From assembly GCA_949152475.1 (NCBI GenBank), contig OX424560.1, forward strand, positions 19,655,106 to 19,719,105: a stretch of 64,000 nt of DNA, given 5' to 3'. A program made the translations under genes and the position numbers. Positions 1-14,200 of this stretch are shown one piece after another (within the stretch, counting starts at the first letter, position 1; every line of letters starts with the position of its first letter). This stretch comes from Terebella lapidaria. Its lineage: Eukaryota; Annelida; Polychaeta; Terebellida; Terebellidae. The notes beneath the pieces are model-generated. The model was given only the letters and a program-made list of their open reading frames with translations. It did no database searches and was not told the origin of the DNA.

Positions 1-1630
1 ACGGAGGCAGAAGCCGAAGGAGCCGCAGGCGCAGAATGCGTAGCATCCACTGAACTTGTAGAGGCAGTCGCCTGGGATTCCATTGGAGCCGACGAAGCCG
101 GGGGGTTGGAAATCCCTGGAAGGAGGGGAGATGACGGGACCTCCGCACCCTCAAAATCCTCCGCAATCTGCGGGAAGAAACTCACGTTAGAATCAAATGA
201 CACAGACTTGCGAGATGATTTGATGGAAGTAGTAACGCGAGTTTGTGGACGCGAATGCCATTGGTTAACTATAACCCTGGGAGACAGAGGATAGCCGGGC
301 CTAAAACCCGTACCCGCCATTGAGCTCCGCTGGGATAACGGCCTAGGGGATCCACACCCCGAAACACGGAACAGAGGTGAGGATAAAGGCCGAAACTGGT
401 TCCCGGGAACCGATGCACGGCTCCCGGGAACCGGTTCCCGGGTCCCGAGAACCGGTTCCCGGGTCCCGGGAACCGTAGGTACCGAACCAGCCAGAGTGGA
501 GACAGCCGTAGCCGCCGCCGCCCCAGAGGAACGTGGCAAACCCAAAGCAGGAAACCGGCCCCCGGGATACGGGTATCCCGAGGCGCCAGACGCCTGAAGT
601 CCACAAATTGAGACGTTGACGGAATTGAACCTACGGGTAGAGGACACCGAAGGCCGCATCCGAACGGAGCTCAATGCCAGGTAACCGGGGTCTATGGGCA
701 TGTTTCGGCCCCTTGCCCGGCTACCCTCAGGCGGGACAGGGTTAGAGTTAACCAATGTCATACACGAAGTATGAATTGAAAAACTCGCGGTACTACCGCG
801 GTAGTACTGGTTCCCGGGAACCGGCAAGCCGGGTCCCGGGAACCGAGGAAGGCTGAAAGAAGAGCATAAATCATTACTCACAGCAGAAATCAAATGCAGC
901 AAAGATAAATCCTGCTCCTCACGCTTCTGTATGGCCTGTTTATGTCTAGACCTAGCGCTAGAACTAGCCGAGGGACTTGGAAAGGGCGGGAGAGGTTTAC
1001 TCATCCTTTCTTGTTGAACGGCTCTAAGACCACGCAAGTAGTCCGACCACTCGTCGACCGACCAACTCCCACACAGACCACAAGTCGCCGTTGGCCGACA
1101 CAAAGATCTGCACATCCAGCAGGAAACGTGCAGCTCCCATTTCGGCAAAAACTGCTTACAACCCGCGCACTTCATCTGGAAAATTCCAACATGAAAGAAT
1201 GGGGGCGGGCGATAATTGAGGAAACTAAGTAACACTCGAGGAAATTACCAGTTCCTCAACCGAAACTAAACTAAACTACTCTAAACTACAGTAGCTGTAC
1301 GAAGTACACTAGACTGTGAAGAAATTCCGTTGGAAAAACGATCGTATTCCAAGAGAAAGAGTGAAAACTCCAAATTTGAAAGCCTAGCAAGATCCTTTGA
1401 ACTGGCGCCAAAACCAGGGACAAAGGTAATGGCGGTTCCGGTGGAACAGCTTCGTCAAGAAAGATTTCTCAGTGACCACTGACACAGTCAAGTTTCGTCA
1501 AGAAACTTTTATGAATGACTGTTGACTGAGGGGCATAGAACGACCAGTTTAAGAGAGTTTGCCATTAAAAATTTAATGGCACGATTTCCCTCTTATTTGA
1601 AAGCCAAGTAAGATTACCCAAAGTGTTTAT
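1..1630 (-). mobile_element. DIRS-like retrotransposon, 5' part only (third copy; enters from the left edge)
   Basis: Virus-like fossil. A minus-strand reading frame starts at about 1175 and stays open to the window edge (about 390 codons). Its start has a cysteine-rich zinc-binding pattern (CAGC, CWMC, CGLC followed by SW) that matches the ORF1 starts of the two DIRS elements at 10290 and 17015. That homology is the reason for the DIRS-like call. The remainder is rich in Pro, Gly, Ser and Arg. The 5' boundary is uncertain, between about 1200 and 1630. A palindrome GCCATTAAA/TTTAATGGC lies at about 1561-1580. Only the portion inside the window can be judged, and it looks open. Confidence 0.6.
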
Positions 1631-2271
1631 TATAGAGGTCAAAGTGTGGACATAAATACATACATTTCAGTGGGTAATTTAGGTGCAAAAACAGATAACA
1701 TTGATATAACTTTCTCATTCAAAATCATATTGTCAGTTTCTTGTCATCGAATGATAGGCATATGAGAATTCAAGATTGATGCAAAAATATGAGAATCACA
1801 ATGATTATTTTATGTATCATTAATTTTATTGAATAATTTTTTATTTAAGTAAAAATCGGACAAAGAAATTATATTTCATTTCAGGGTAAATGCTTCATAC
1901 CACATTCGTAGATGCTGGAGATGGTGTGGACACAGCTAGATCTAACATGTACACAGCTAGACACAGCATAGCATCAGTCGACGCCTTGTCATTTAGCGCC
2001 TGTGTGATACAAATCAGAACACAGACATTGTAGGCACCGGAAGATCACCGAAAGCACGTTCATTATAGGAGGCAAAGCATGGCAATATGGATATCGTGCA
2101 CACTGAAGAGTATAAGGTATTGGCACATTTTCATGATTTCTATGCATCAACTGTGTTGTTACTTCGACACAAAATATAAGCCGAAACCCACAAGTTATAT
2201 CCCGACTGTTAATTTTTCAGTACCCAATTCATTTACCCAGTTGAAGCAAAACAAAAGTGTAAGTTACAAAC

Positions 2272-5200
2272 CTTGTAGAGCAGGGCAAAGAGTACGCCAT
2301 GCATACAGCGACAGTGCAGGATTTTCCGCATCATGATATAGTCACGGTGGACCTCCCCTAAGGGTCTGAGTGGGGGCCAGGGGGACGCCTTACCCTTGTA
2401 TAGGCCCTGGCTCTTCACACTGGGGATGGGAAGGAAGGAGGGAGTGAAAATGCTTAGGTGGTATTGTTTTGAATGATGTTGATATTGTAATTGTTTATGC
2501 TATCACATATGTATCAGGAATAAAAACAAGTTTGCATAGTATATTTACATTTGCATGTTAATCATATCCTATTGTTAACATTTTTGGCCCAAGTATCATA
2601 CACTGCGCCTTCCTCTATTTTCAATAAGGATTAAAAAGGTGACAAATTGATTAAATGGCATATATTTAGTGGACAAGTAGTATTAAGGCACAGTGTAAGA
2701 TACTTGGGCCACATTTTCATGCCGAAAATCATGCCAAATTTCTCAAATCCAAAACATTTTTCTGCAGGCCACACAATATGATTACTTTCACCAAATAATT
2801 ATTACTCGTAGATTGACTATATCACCATCAGAAGTTTCCAGCCCTTGCTACTCACTACTCTGCGTATCTGTCGATGGCTGACTGGTAGTCTCGTCTGTGC
2901 ATCGCTCTCAGCTGTGCGTGGAGTGGGTCAAACTCATTCTCCCAGATTTTACCTATCAGGAGCAGAGGTAATTTGACGTAAATCTCGTCAACACTCACAG
3001 TCCGACTCAGTAGTGGCATGTTTCACATATTAAGGTGTACAATGTACAGTTGATTTCAACACGAATGAAAGTTTTGTAGGGGCGAAACTCTCAACTATTG
3101 ATATGGATCATTTCGACATTGTGACTGCATAGCAGTGACATCTGCCATACATGTATTTTGACAGTATTATGTGACCACAACGGTAGAGGTACAGTGGCCT
3201 TACCCTTTGGGATGTACATTCCTTGCTGCATGGCTCCACCAGCCTCGAAGTTAGGCGCCTTGTAGTTAGCAACCTGGCACATTACAAGACATAATAGTTA
3301 AGAACAACAAAAATATTATCATTTAATATAAGGTAGTGGCATTTTCATGCACCAGAATTTGATCAGCTCTTTTAGTACATGGCATGGTAGTAAATATATT
3401 GTACAGTAGTAAGTTTATATGATACATTAGCAGGGTTACATTTTGGACACCAGTGTTCAGTTACTTTACTCTGGACATTATAATTAAATGCTGAGCATTT
3501 AAATGTTAAATGATGCATAGACAACACTCACAGGGCTCGGTACAAATATTACAGGAAAACTCAAGACTTAATCAAGAGTTTTTCAAGAGTTACAAGAGAG
3601 ACAACGGTCATCTATTCTGTCCAAGAGTACAAGCACAGACCTCCTTGAGGATGTTGTCAAATTCCTTGTTCTGTCCAGAGAGACCACACTTCTCTGGCAT
3701 CATGTCCAGTAGCTGGCTGTGTGTGCGGTCAGCCATACAGAGCAGGGTCACCATGTCCAGGCGAGTCAGCTCAGTCTCGTTCATTCCTTACAGGACGAAG
3801 AATGGTTTGTTAACACTTCAATAATACTGTCTTGAAAGACCAAGATCTGCAGTGAATACCATGAAAAAATTTGATAGGCTCCTTTCTCTTTGAACTCCTG
3901 GTGCTTTGTAACGAAGTAACTTTCCACTTTCCCATCCTCAAAAATTTCCAAGAAACAGCACAAACCTATCTGGGAGCGAAAGGTGAGCAGTGTACAGAGC
4001 AGTGTTAATGCGCCCTCTATCATAGGCATGTGGTGCTCTGCGTCAAAGAACGCTCGCCGATACTTGTCATCAAACGTCGCTAGAGTCAGCATCTCTGTCA
4101 CATGGTATCTGAAATGAAAGTTATAGCATGATTCAGGATTCTAAAGGGCGTTCTATTCATCAAAATATACTTTTCTTTTCTTCTTTATTTTGAAGTAGGG
4201 GTGGAGGGTGCATTATCATGATGTTAATAAACTTTCTGATACCTATCCTAACAGTTAGTATTACTACATGTACTAGGATCATATGCAGTGTACAGACCTG
4301 TCGATGACAGTGCTGACGAAATGGTCAGGATCCAGCCTTGCTGCACACACCTAAACATAATATATTAGACAAATGTGTCTCTTAATTCTAATAACTGTTG
4401 TGATATCAATGCTTCTTTTTGTATAAATGTCATTATTTTGTCATTGTGAAAAGTTATATACCATTCTCTGTCAATCAAGCATTTCATACAGCATACAGCA
4501 AGCTATAACAAATTTCCCAAATTTTAATTGTAAATTTGCCGTTTATTGTTATTACTCACCTCTAAACTACTACATGCTCCTTTTCGATCCTTTGGATCGT
4601 TCTGGATAGAAATTCGCGTACTGAAAGCAAGGCACGATCGTCTGCCTGCATGACTCGAGCGCTCCTTTTGCCGCCAAAACCGCCGCGCATATGCGCGCGC
4701 AGCTGCGCAGAAGCTTCACTTTTCTGTCCAAAAAACGACAAAAGGAAGCCCCTAGCACACAACTGGCGGGGATGGATGGGAGGGCCTTTACTGTAGTAGT
4801 TTAGAGGTGAGTAATAACAATAAACGGCAAATTTACAATTAAAATTTGGGAAGTTTATTTTATACATCACCAATCTAAACTACTACATGCTCCTTAGAAT
4901 CAAAGGATAGGCGGTGGAGCAGTAGTGCTAGAGAGTCATGAAAACAGACGATAGTCTTGATTTCAAGCGAATCGCTAAAATGCTACATTTTCGATATATC
5001 TTTAGTAATATAATAAAGATACTCACCTAGCGGTGCGATCGCTTGCCTCCGACATGCACGAATTTCTTCTTCACCCATCGGTGGAAAACGGAATTCTACT
5101 TGAGACCGTAACATAAAGAAACTCAAACACAAACACAAAGTGTTGCTTATATACACGTGCACGTTAAAACCAAGACTTTTCTGTCCAGCTGGTTCAAACA

Positions 5201-8200
5201 ACAGCTTGCGCTACGACCAGCGGACCCAGTCTAAATCTGGACGACTGGTCCTGAAGTTCGGCAGCATTGGACAGATAGAACCCGATGAATGTCGTAGAAT
5301 TAGTCCACATTCCAGCCCTCACGATATATTCCAACGGAATATTCGACCTGGCCGCCAAAGACATCGAGATGTGTCGGATTTGGTGGGACGATATTTTGTA
5401 AGTGACTCGATCGTCAGCACCTGATTCCGCATAGACAGTCCTCACTACAACCTTCACCCATCGGGATAGTGTAGCTGTGGAGATATCCGTAGCCCTATTA
5501 GGCTGATAGGAAATAAATAATCGCTTGCGATCTTTCCTGATCGATCTGGTACGATCGATGTAGATTTTCAGCGCTCTTACCGGGCACAATAGAGCGTCCG
5601 GCTCATTCCGTCCTACGTAACCGCCCAGTGACGGAATTACGATAGGGGAGAACGCTTTCCCGCCCTCAACTGCAGCACGTGTTTTAGGCATAAAATCACG
5701 TACTGGGTATAAGGAAACGGACCCATCCGCGCCAAATGCGACTCGCGATACGTCGATCGCCGCGACATCTGAGCGTCTTCGACCACTTGCTAGCATAACT
5801 AGCAAGAAAGTCTTAAGAGTTAACCTCTGCAAGGAAACTTCCTTGAGAGACTCCCAAGGTGCTTTAGTAAGACAATATAGCACAAAAGCCATGTCCCAAT
5901 CCGGTAGAGTAGGAACTCCGCGTGGCCTTTGCGTCCTAAAGGACGCCAAGAGATCAGCAAGGATACGATTATTAGTTAAATCGATCCCCCTAGCACGGAA
6001 TACAGGGCCCAGCATGGACCTGTATCCCTCGATCGTAGTAGGCTTCAAATTAAGCCTATCAAAGAGATAGCAGAGAAAGTCTAGCACTGCATTCAGAGGG
6101 GCAGAGAGCGGATCAATGCGCCTTCCGTTACACCAACGTACGAATACTCTCCATTTAGCCTCATACGTTTTAGAGGAGGATCTCCTATTCTTTCTCGCGA
6201 GATGTACGGACACCTGCTGAGAAAATCCTGCCTCCTGGAAGGATCGCTCGATAGCCTCCACACGTGTAATTTGAGCACGTGGACGGAATCGTGAAATATA
6301 TCCCGCCCCGGTTGCTTCAGCAACCTGTCCTCGATCGGGAGAACCCGTGGTACATCGATCAGGAGGGACAGTAGCAGGGGGAACCACGCCTGCATCGGCC
6401 AGCATGGCGCCACCAACAGAATCTCGCACTGAGACCTGGCTACTTTGTGCAGCACTTCTGTTAGGAACCGAGTTGGCGGGTACGCATACCCGAACATCCC
6501 GTCCCACGACTGAGACATAGCGTCCACAGCCAGTGCCTCGCTCTCTGGCAGAGGTGAGAAGTAGACCGGGAGCTTGTGATTCCGGGAGGTTGCGAACAGG
6601 TCTATGTTCGGTGTCCCGAACGCCTGACAAACGCGCCGAAACACCCCCGGATGCAGACTCCACTCCGTGCCTATGATCTTGTCCGGTCTCGACAGAGCGT
6701 CCGCTAGGACATTCCTGTGACCCGGCAGGTGCCTCGCCCTGATAAACAGACGGTACTTGAAGGCAAACCTGATCAGACACTCGGCCTCCAAACAAAGCTG
6801 ACTCGACCGAGTTCCACCTTGTTTGTTTATGTGCGCCACTACTGTGCTGTTGTCTGTGAAGACCAACCACTTCGTCCCTGGGGAACTCTGAGGCCCCCAG
6901 ATCTCGAACGCACGTCTCACCGCTCGCAGCTCTAGGACATTGATGTGCAACGCCCTCTCGCTCGTGTTCCACACAGCAGAGAGTTCGTGCTCGTCCATAT
7001 GAGCTCCCCAAGCCAATTCTGACGCATCGGTGAAGAAGGTCCGATCGGGCAGATACTCCGCCAGTGGCATCCCTCGGAAAAGATTCCGATGGTCCCGCCA
7101 CCAATGCATTGCTTCCCGAGCACGATCGTCCACCGATACGACTTGGTCTAGTCGATCGGTGAGGATCCGCCATTGCAACGCTAGACACCATTGAATGGGT
7201 CTGAGGAAGCACCTGCCGAACGGCACCTGTTTCTCCATCGACGCCAACAGACCGATGATGGACAGAAACTGTCGAGCTGTGATCGACGACTGCGTCAGCG
7301 CGACCTCCATCGCCGCAATCGCCTTGAGAACTCTCTTCCGCGGAGGAAGAGCTACTCCTCGCTCTAGATCGTAATCTACCCCGACATACTCGAACCTCTG
7401 TGTCGGGGACAGATGAGACTTCGCCCAATTGGGGATCCAGCCGAGACTGGTCGCCAACCTGAGGACGAACCCGGATTGCTCTATAGCCTGAGACGGGGAG
7501 TCGGCTATGATTAACCAATCGTCGATATAATGGTGGAATTGAATTCCAACCGATCGAAACCTGGCTGCCATCGTCCTTACGATACGGGTGAACACGTAAG
7601 GGGCGGTGGCTACTCCAAAAGGAAGTACCCTGAACTGATACACCGAACCTTCGAAGGCGAACTTGAGGTATCGCCGATCGGCTGGGTGTATTGGCACATG
7701 TAAGTACGCGTCCTTGACGTCGATACTGACTGCCCACTTCCCCTTGGACAGAGCTTTCTGGACGGAAAGCGCCGACTCCATCTTGAACCTGGGTATGATC
7801 AGGAATTTGTTGAGGTTTGACAGATCGAAAACGGGACGCCACCCGCCTGTCTTTTTCGGCACTAGGAAGATGAGAGAATAGAATCCTCTCTCGTCCTTGA
7901 CCACCTCGATCGCACGTTTCTCTAGCAACTGCTGCACCTCGTGCTGCAGAAGCTGAAACTTTTCCCGATCGCCGGGCACAGGGAAGAACCACGCTTTGGG
8001 TCTGATCGGTGGTTTTCCAGCCTCCCATCTGAAGGTGAGACCGAACTTCACCCATGCCACGACTGAATTGTCCGACGACGCCAGATCGCTCCAGTTCTGG
8101 ACGAACTGAGCCAGGCGTCCCCCGACTGGACCAGGTTGTGGAAGATCGAATTCCGACAGAACTGAACCTTCCACAGAGCCTACGCTTTCCCGCAACGAGT

Positions 8201-11200
8201 CACTTCTTACCAGAAGCTTTCCCTTTGCCCTTGAAGCGTCCACCCCCTTTGCCTCCGCGCTTGCCATCCCCCTGGGGAGGGGGAGGCTGCGCCCCCCGAA
8301 AGGGCGGCTGCGTAGAAGCGGGTGCATGTGGTGCCTGAGGTTGGGCAGGCTTCTGACCCTTGGTCTTCTTGCCTGTCCCAGACCCCGCCGACTTCCCAAG
8401 CAAAGCCTTGGCCATAGCCTCATCCCGGAGATGTTCCCGCATGACGGAAATATCCGATCGAGAGAGGTTGGCGTAGGTATAGCCTGAGAAAAGCGGCCTC
8501 CCCCGTAGCTCAGCGACGTCCGTAGCGGACACGTCAAGCAGACGGAGATCGGCATCACGCATGGTGAGATCCAATTGTGCGCCCAGGTGCGCACTGTCAC
8601 GCTCAGCAGCATGGACCACTCCGGCCAAGACGCCGAGTGCTGCACTCCCCTCCTCCAGATCCGCCTCGTCCACAAACTCCTGAACCAAGGTGGTCAGGTG
8701 ATCTGTCAACGAGAGCTGCCCCATCAATTGATGAGACAGCGTCTGCCAGTGAGAAAGGCGAGCCTTTTTCACATAAGCTGACCAGACTGTACCCTGCTTC
8801 CGGGAAAGCAGGTGAAGGTTAGGGTCTTCGACCGGGACGGAAGTCTGATGTCCACCCTCGGACTGTACAGTCCGATAGGTGTCGATCGACTCAGGTCGAA
8901 CACGGCTAGTCGGGAATGTCGACTCCGTACGAGCCACATCCTTCTTAGCCGTAACTCCCTTGTTGATCTTGTCGAAGGACTTGACCAACGCGGGAGCCAC
9001 AGGGAGCCGGATCGGCCGACGAACTGGCGCCGACGCGAACCTACCGGTTCCCCGTGAGGGCCCTGGAGCATCGATCGGCAAGTCCATTCGCCTTGCGACC
9101 GACTCCAAAGCCCACCGGAAGTTAGAACCCCCGGCCTGATCGGAAGTCTCATCCTCCGAGGAGGACGACTCCTGATCAGCTTCCACTCGACCCCCCCGAT
9201 CGTTGGACCTCACAGGTCCGATCGAAGACCTCGATGACCCCAAGGGTACATCAAAGGACGGGCGAGGGAATGCCTGCTCAGCGATCGCGCCCGTCCGGCG
9301 ACTTACATCCGCGTACACAGGACTTGAGTGGCCCTGAGGAACGACCCCAGCACCACCCGCCCGATCGTGCCCTGATCGAGGACCAGGAGCACGATCGCCA
9401 AGTGAAGACTCCCGATCGCACGAACGATCGAGAGCCTCACCCCCAAACAAAGGGAACTCTCCCCCCTCGAACCTCGAGACCGAGGACCCGAATGAGCCAT
9501 CCAAGATGCTCCGCCGATCGAAGCCCGAAGCCTGATCGTCGCCCACCGAGAGGTCGGACGAAGCCTGAGCCACATCGAAAATCGATGTGGTCTCAGCACC
9601 ACGGCGCTTAGAGGAAGCACGCTTCCTCTTCTTGGAAGGCCCCGGGGAAGAGACGACGGACCCCTCCACCTCGATCGGCCCCGACTGAGGGCCGACGAAG
9701 GTGGAGTGCGGTTCCTTGGCTGCTTTCGCCTTGGCAAGAACTGAAACCTTCTTCTTAGAAGATTTCGACTTCTTGCCAGCAGGGGGAGCAAGCTCTCCCT
9801 GCGACGAAGGGGCAGCCGAAGAACCGGCCGGGACTCCCTGTCCAAGCAGGGAAGAGAGACCCAGCAGGAGGGGACCCTGAAGGGACGATAACGACTGTGC
9901 AAAGAAAGATTGCACAGCCGCGTTGACCATGTCCTGTGTTAGCCCCAGGGGCTGGCTAACACCGGACGCAATCTGTGCCGTCACAGGCGGAGTCTCCACC
10001 TCCATGGGCGACTGGCGGACTTGCGGAGCCGAAGCTTCCGCAAGCCTCAAAGCATCCCGACGAGCCAACGAGGCTTCGGAATACTTTGCAGTCGCCTGCA
10101 CGAAGGAAGAGGGACGCCAGAAACGACACAGATCACACCTCAAATCCTCCATAGATACCGGGCCATGGTCTAAACAGTCGAAACACAAACTGTGTTTCTC
10201 CCCTCCTCGGAGGGTATTGACCAGACACTTCGGGCATGGACGTTCGTCCATGGCACCGGTACCAAGGGAGGATTGTGAAGTCATGATCACACAAGGGAAC
10301 TAACCACACACAGTAACAGGGCGGGCAAAATATGCAAACCTGCGACCGCGCTGAAAAAGAACCCTAAGAGGACTACGAATATATAAACTACAGTATACGT
10401 ATACACAATATATACAGTAGAAAATTAACGTAGAACTATTGATAGATGTAAACAACAAGTACACTATCAAGTACGACGGATGGACGATAATAGGGTGAAC
10501 TGGCTATACAAATCGCTGACGATCTAGCAAGTAACAAACTATCGACCAATACTTATCCAAATAGACACAAAACGATGTCTATGAACGTGGCAGGTGAAAT
10601 TCCGTAAGAATATATCGCAAAAGTCTAGTTTGCAGACTAAATTCTACGAATTCACCGGGAACCAAAATCCAAAGCTGCCAAGCAAAAATCAAAAGTTCTA
10701 AAATAACTTTTATTTTTATACTATGCATACTTACCTCTGACTCTGGGGTCGTGTAATTGGCGAGCCCTCATTCGCCAACCACACATGAAATATGGGTGAA
10801 AAAGCTAAACGAAAGTTAGCCGGTCCGTTTAGACCCTGCGTTAGTAATGGTAGTTACCTGAGCAGTTCACCCTCCGTGTGGTAGCATAATCGTGCCGGTC
10901 CACTGCCTCCCAGTTCACTTTTGTTGAGTTGCAACACTTGATCACTGAAGGTTATCTTCTGAAAAGACAAGAAGATAATCAGCGGGGAGGAGGGTGGGAC
11001 CATCCAACGTCAGAGGTAAGTATGCATAGTATAAAAATAAAAGTTATTTTAGAACTTTTGATTTGTTATGCTAAGCGATACTTACCTCTGACTCTGGGGA
11101 ATGGCCTGCCGGTGGTGGGCCCCTCAGAGAGAAAGTACGCCTTGCACAAGATCATCCCCTGAAAGTAGAAGGATGAGAACTATGCATAATACCAGTGACT

Positions 11201-14200
11201 ATAATTACTGTATAAAGGATAAGGAACCCGCTCCTTTCCTATAGTAATTATAATACTAATTAACCACAGAGTAGCTCGGAAGTTAATAGTATACTGAGAG
11301 ATACTTTGTAATCCAGAAGAATCTGAGATTACATACCTGTCGTCGAGTCCCTTGTGAGGCGATGAGCCGTAGCTAGGTGTTGAGACGGCGCTCCCCCCCC
11401 GGACTCTTGGCAGAAGAAGCAGTGGGTTGCACGATGACTTGTGCTGCGACGATGGGTCCCAGATGATAGAGGTCATCCGCGAGGAGCGATACATCGCGCA
11501 GGTAAAATGAGGAAAACGTAGAGTGAGATCTCCAAGTGGCTGCCTTCATGAGATCCTGAAGTGACATGTTGTGTGCAAACGACCAGGAAGTGGAGATGGC
11601 GCGAACCTCGTGAGCCGTACGACCGTAGAGCTGATGTAGGTCCCGACGATCCTTACTGTAAGCACGTGTAACAACAGCCTTGATCCAAAGCGAGATCGTG
11701 TTCTTGGAGACCTGTCCTCTCGATGCCGAAAACGGGAGAAAGAGGTGAGATTCCCTTGGTCGTGAAGGCTTAGTCCTCTTCAGATACAACCGTAACGCAC
11801 GCACCGGACACAGGGACAGATCCCCACAGTCAGTCGCCAACTGAGATAAGGCAGGGACAGAGAACGTTCGCATCCCAGCCGCCAGGGCAGAAGGAGTTTC
11901 GGTCTTGGCAAGAAACCCCAGATGGTACTGGAGGGTAACAGAAGACCAATCTTCCGGGTGTAAGACCTCCGCAGACAGTCCCTGAAGCTCACTGACCCGC
12001 TTCGCGGAAGCAAGGGCCAACAGGAACACAGTCTTGTGCGTGAGAAAACGAAGCTCCGCTTCCTCGAGAGGCTCATATGGAGATTCATTGAGGCTACAAA
12101 GGACCAATGACAAGTCCCATTTTGGTGCGCGGGAGACCGGAGGCAAATCCTGGGCGAAGGACTTGAACAGGGCCGAAATCTCCCGTGATGTAGAAATGTC
12201 CAAACCGTGAGAAGCTAGCACATTAGACAATGCCGCACGGTATCCCTTGACAGTAGTAAGCGCCCTCTTGCGCTTGTCTCTCAACCAGACAAAGAAGTCC
12301 GCTACCGTAGGGAGAGGGGGACGGCGTGGATCAACTTGCCGTCGACCACACCAAGAAGAGAAGACTCTCCACTTGGCTTGATATAATCGCTCTGAGGATG
12401 ACCGAACTGTTCTGGACATCCGCTTGGCAGCGTTCTTCGAAAAGCCAGCCTTTCTGAATGAACGCCTGATAATCTCCACGCGTGAAGATGGAGAACGCCC
12501 AGATGCTCGTGAAACTGACGTCCCTGACGAAGCAGGCTGGGGATCGGTGGTAACAACCGTGGAAGATCCGTCAGAAGCTCCAGGAGTTCCGGAAACCAAG
12601 GCTTGGCTGGCCAGCAGGGAGCCACCAAGATGATCTGGGCCGAGCTTAACCGAATCCTCTGTAGAACCACGGGAATCAGTGAGAACGGAGGAAAAGCGTA
12701 CGCCCATAGGATGGACCAGTCCTGAGCGAGGGCGTCGACTGCCCAGGCATGAGGGTCCGGGAACGGGGACACATAGAGAGGTAGACGATTGTTCTGGAAC
12801 GTGGCGAACAGGTCCAAGTGAGGCTGACCCCAAAGACGCCACAGGTGACTGCAAACCTGAGGGTTCAGAGACCAGTTCGTGGAAACCGGACCCTTCCTCG
12901 AAAGGGCGTCGGCGATGGTGTTCATGGAGCCCGGGATGTGTCGGGCCAGAAGACTGACATCCTGGGATTCCGCCCACTCCAAGATTCTTCGAGTCAAGGC
13001 GCTTAGCTCCCTTGATCGTGTCCCCCCCTGATTCTTGATATAGCCGACGACCGTCGTGTTGTCGGTCATGGCCAGTACCGTGGACCCGGCAACCGTCTGA
13101 TGAAAATGGCGCAGGCCCAACCAGACAGCCCTGAGCTCCAGCCAATTGATGTGATGCCGGAGATCGGCCGCCGACCAGAGACCGGAGACTTGACTTTCGC
13201 CGAGGTGAGCACCCCAACCGAGGCGAGACGCGTCGGAGAAAAGGAGAAAGTCGGGCTCCAACTCGTGAATCGGATGACCCCGTAGCAGGTTGACTGGATC
13301 GGACCACCAGAGGAGATCTGGCTGGAGAGCGGAAACCACCGGAACCAGAGTTGACAAGTCCTGCTCGGAAGACCAGTGGTCCTTCAAGTGGAACTGGATC
13401 GCCCGCATGCGCAACCGTGCACCAGGGACGATCTTCTCTAGCGACACCATGTGACCTAGGAGCCTCAGGAACACCACCGCCGCGACGGGAACCCCGATGG
13501 AGAAAGACCGTAGAACGCCGTTCAAACGTTGAATACGATCTGCCGTCGGACGTGTCAGGAAGGACTGCGTGTCGATGTCCATCCCGAGGTAGGTGACACG
13601 CTGGGAAGGAGCCAAGTCTGACTTCTTGAAATTTATGATGAGACCGACTCGCTGACAAAGCCGAACGATCTGGTCCGTGTGTGCGGCCACCGTCTGCTGG
13701 TCCGTGGCCGTAATCAGCCAATCGTCCAGATACCTCGTGAGACGAATCCCCCTGCGGTGCGCCCACGCCGATACCGGCTGAAACACCCTGGTGAACAGGA
13801 ACGGGGCGGTGGAGAGGCCGAAACACAGAGCACGGAACTGGTAGATCACGTTGCCCCACTGGAAACGAAGGTAGGGCCGTGATGAGGGATGAATCGGGAT
13901 GTGAAAGTAGGCATCTTTCAGATCTATGGAGGTCATCCAGTCCCCGCTGCGCAGAGACAGTAGAACCGTCCGTGGGCACTCCATGGAAAACTTCTCCTTG
14001 GAGACAAACTTGTTCAGGGGACTGAGGTCGATTATCGGTCGCCAGCCGCCCGTGAGCTTGGGGACGACAAACAGACGACTGTAGAAGCCGGGAGAGTTCT
14101 GGGTCACCTTCTCCGTGGCTTCCTTGAGGAGCATCTCGGACACGAGGGCGTCCAGGACCGCAAACTTCTCCGACCCCGGGGCGTAGGATGCGAACGCTAT

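Noticed and set aside
1650-2271. Next UBR3 exon (segment after FALLYK)
   Set aside because: No minus-strand frame here matches the expected downstream UBR3 sequence; it is probably beyond the third DIRS-like element and outside the window.
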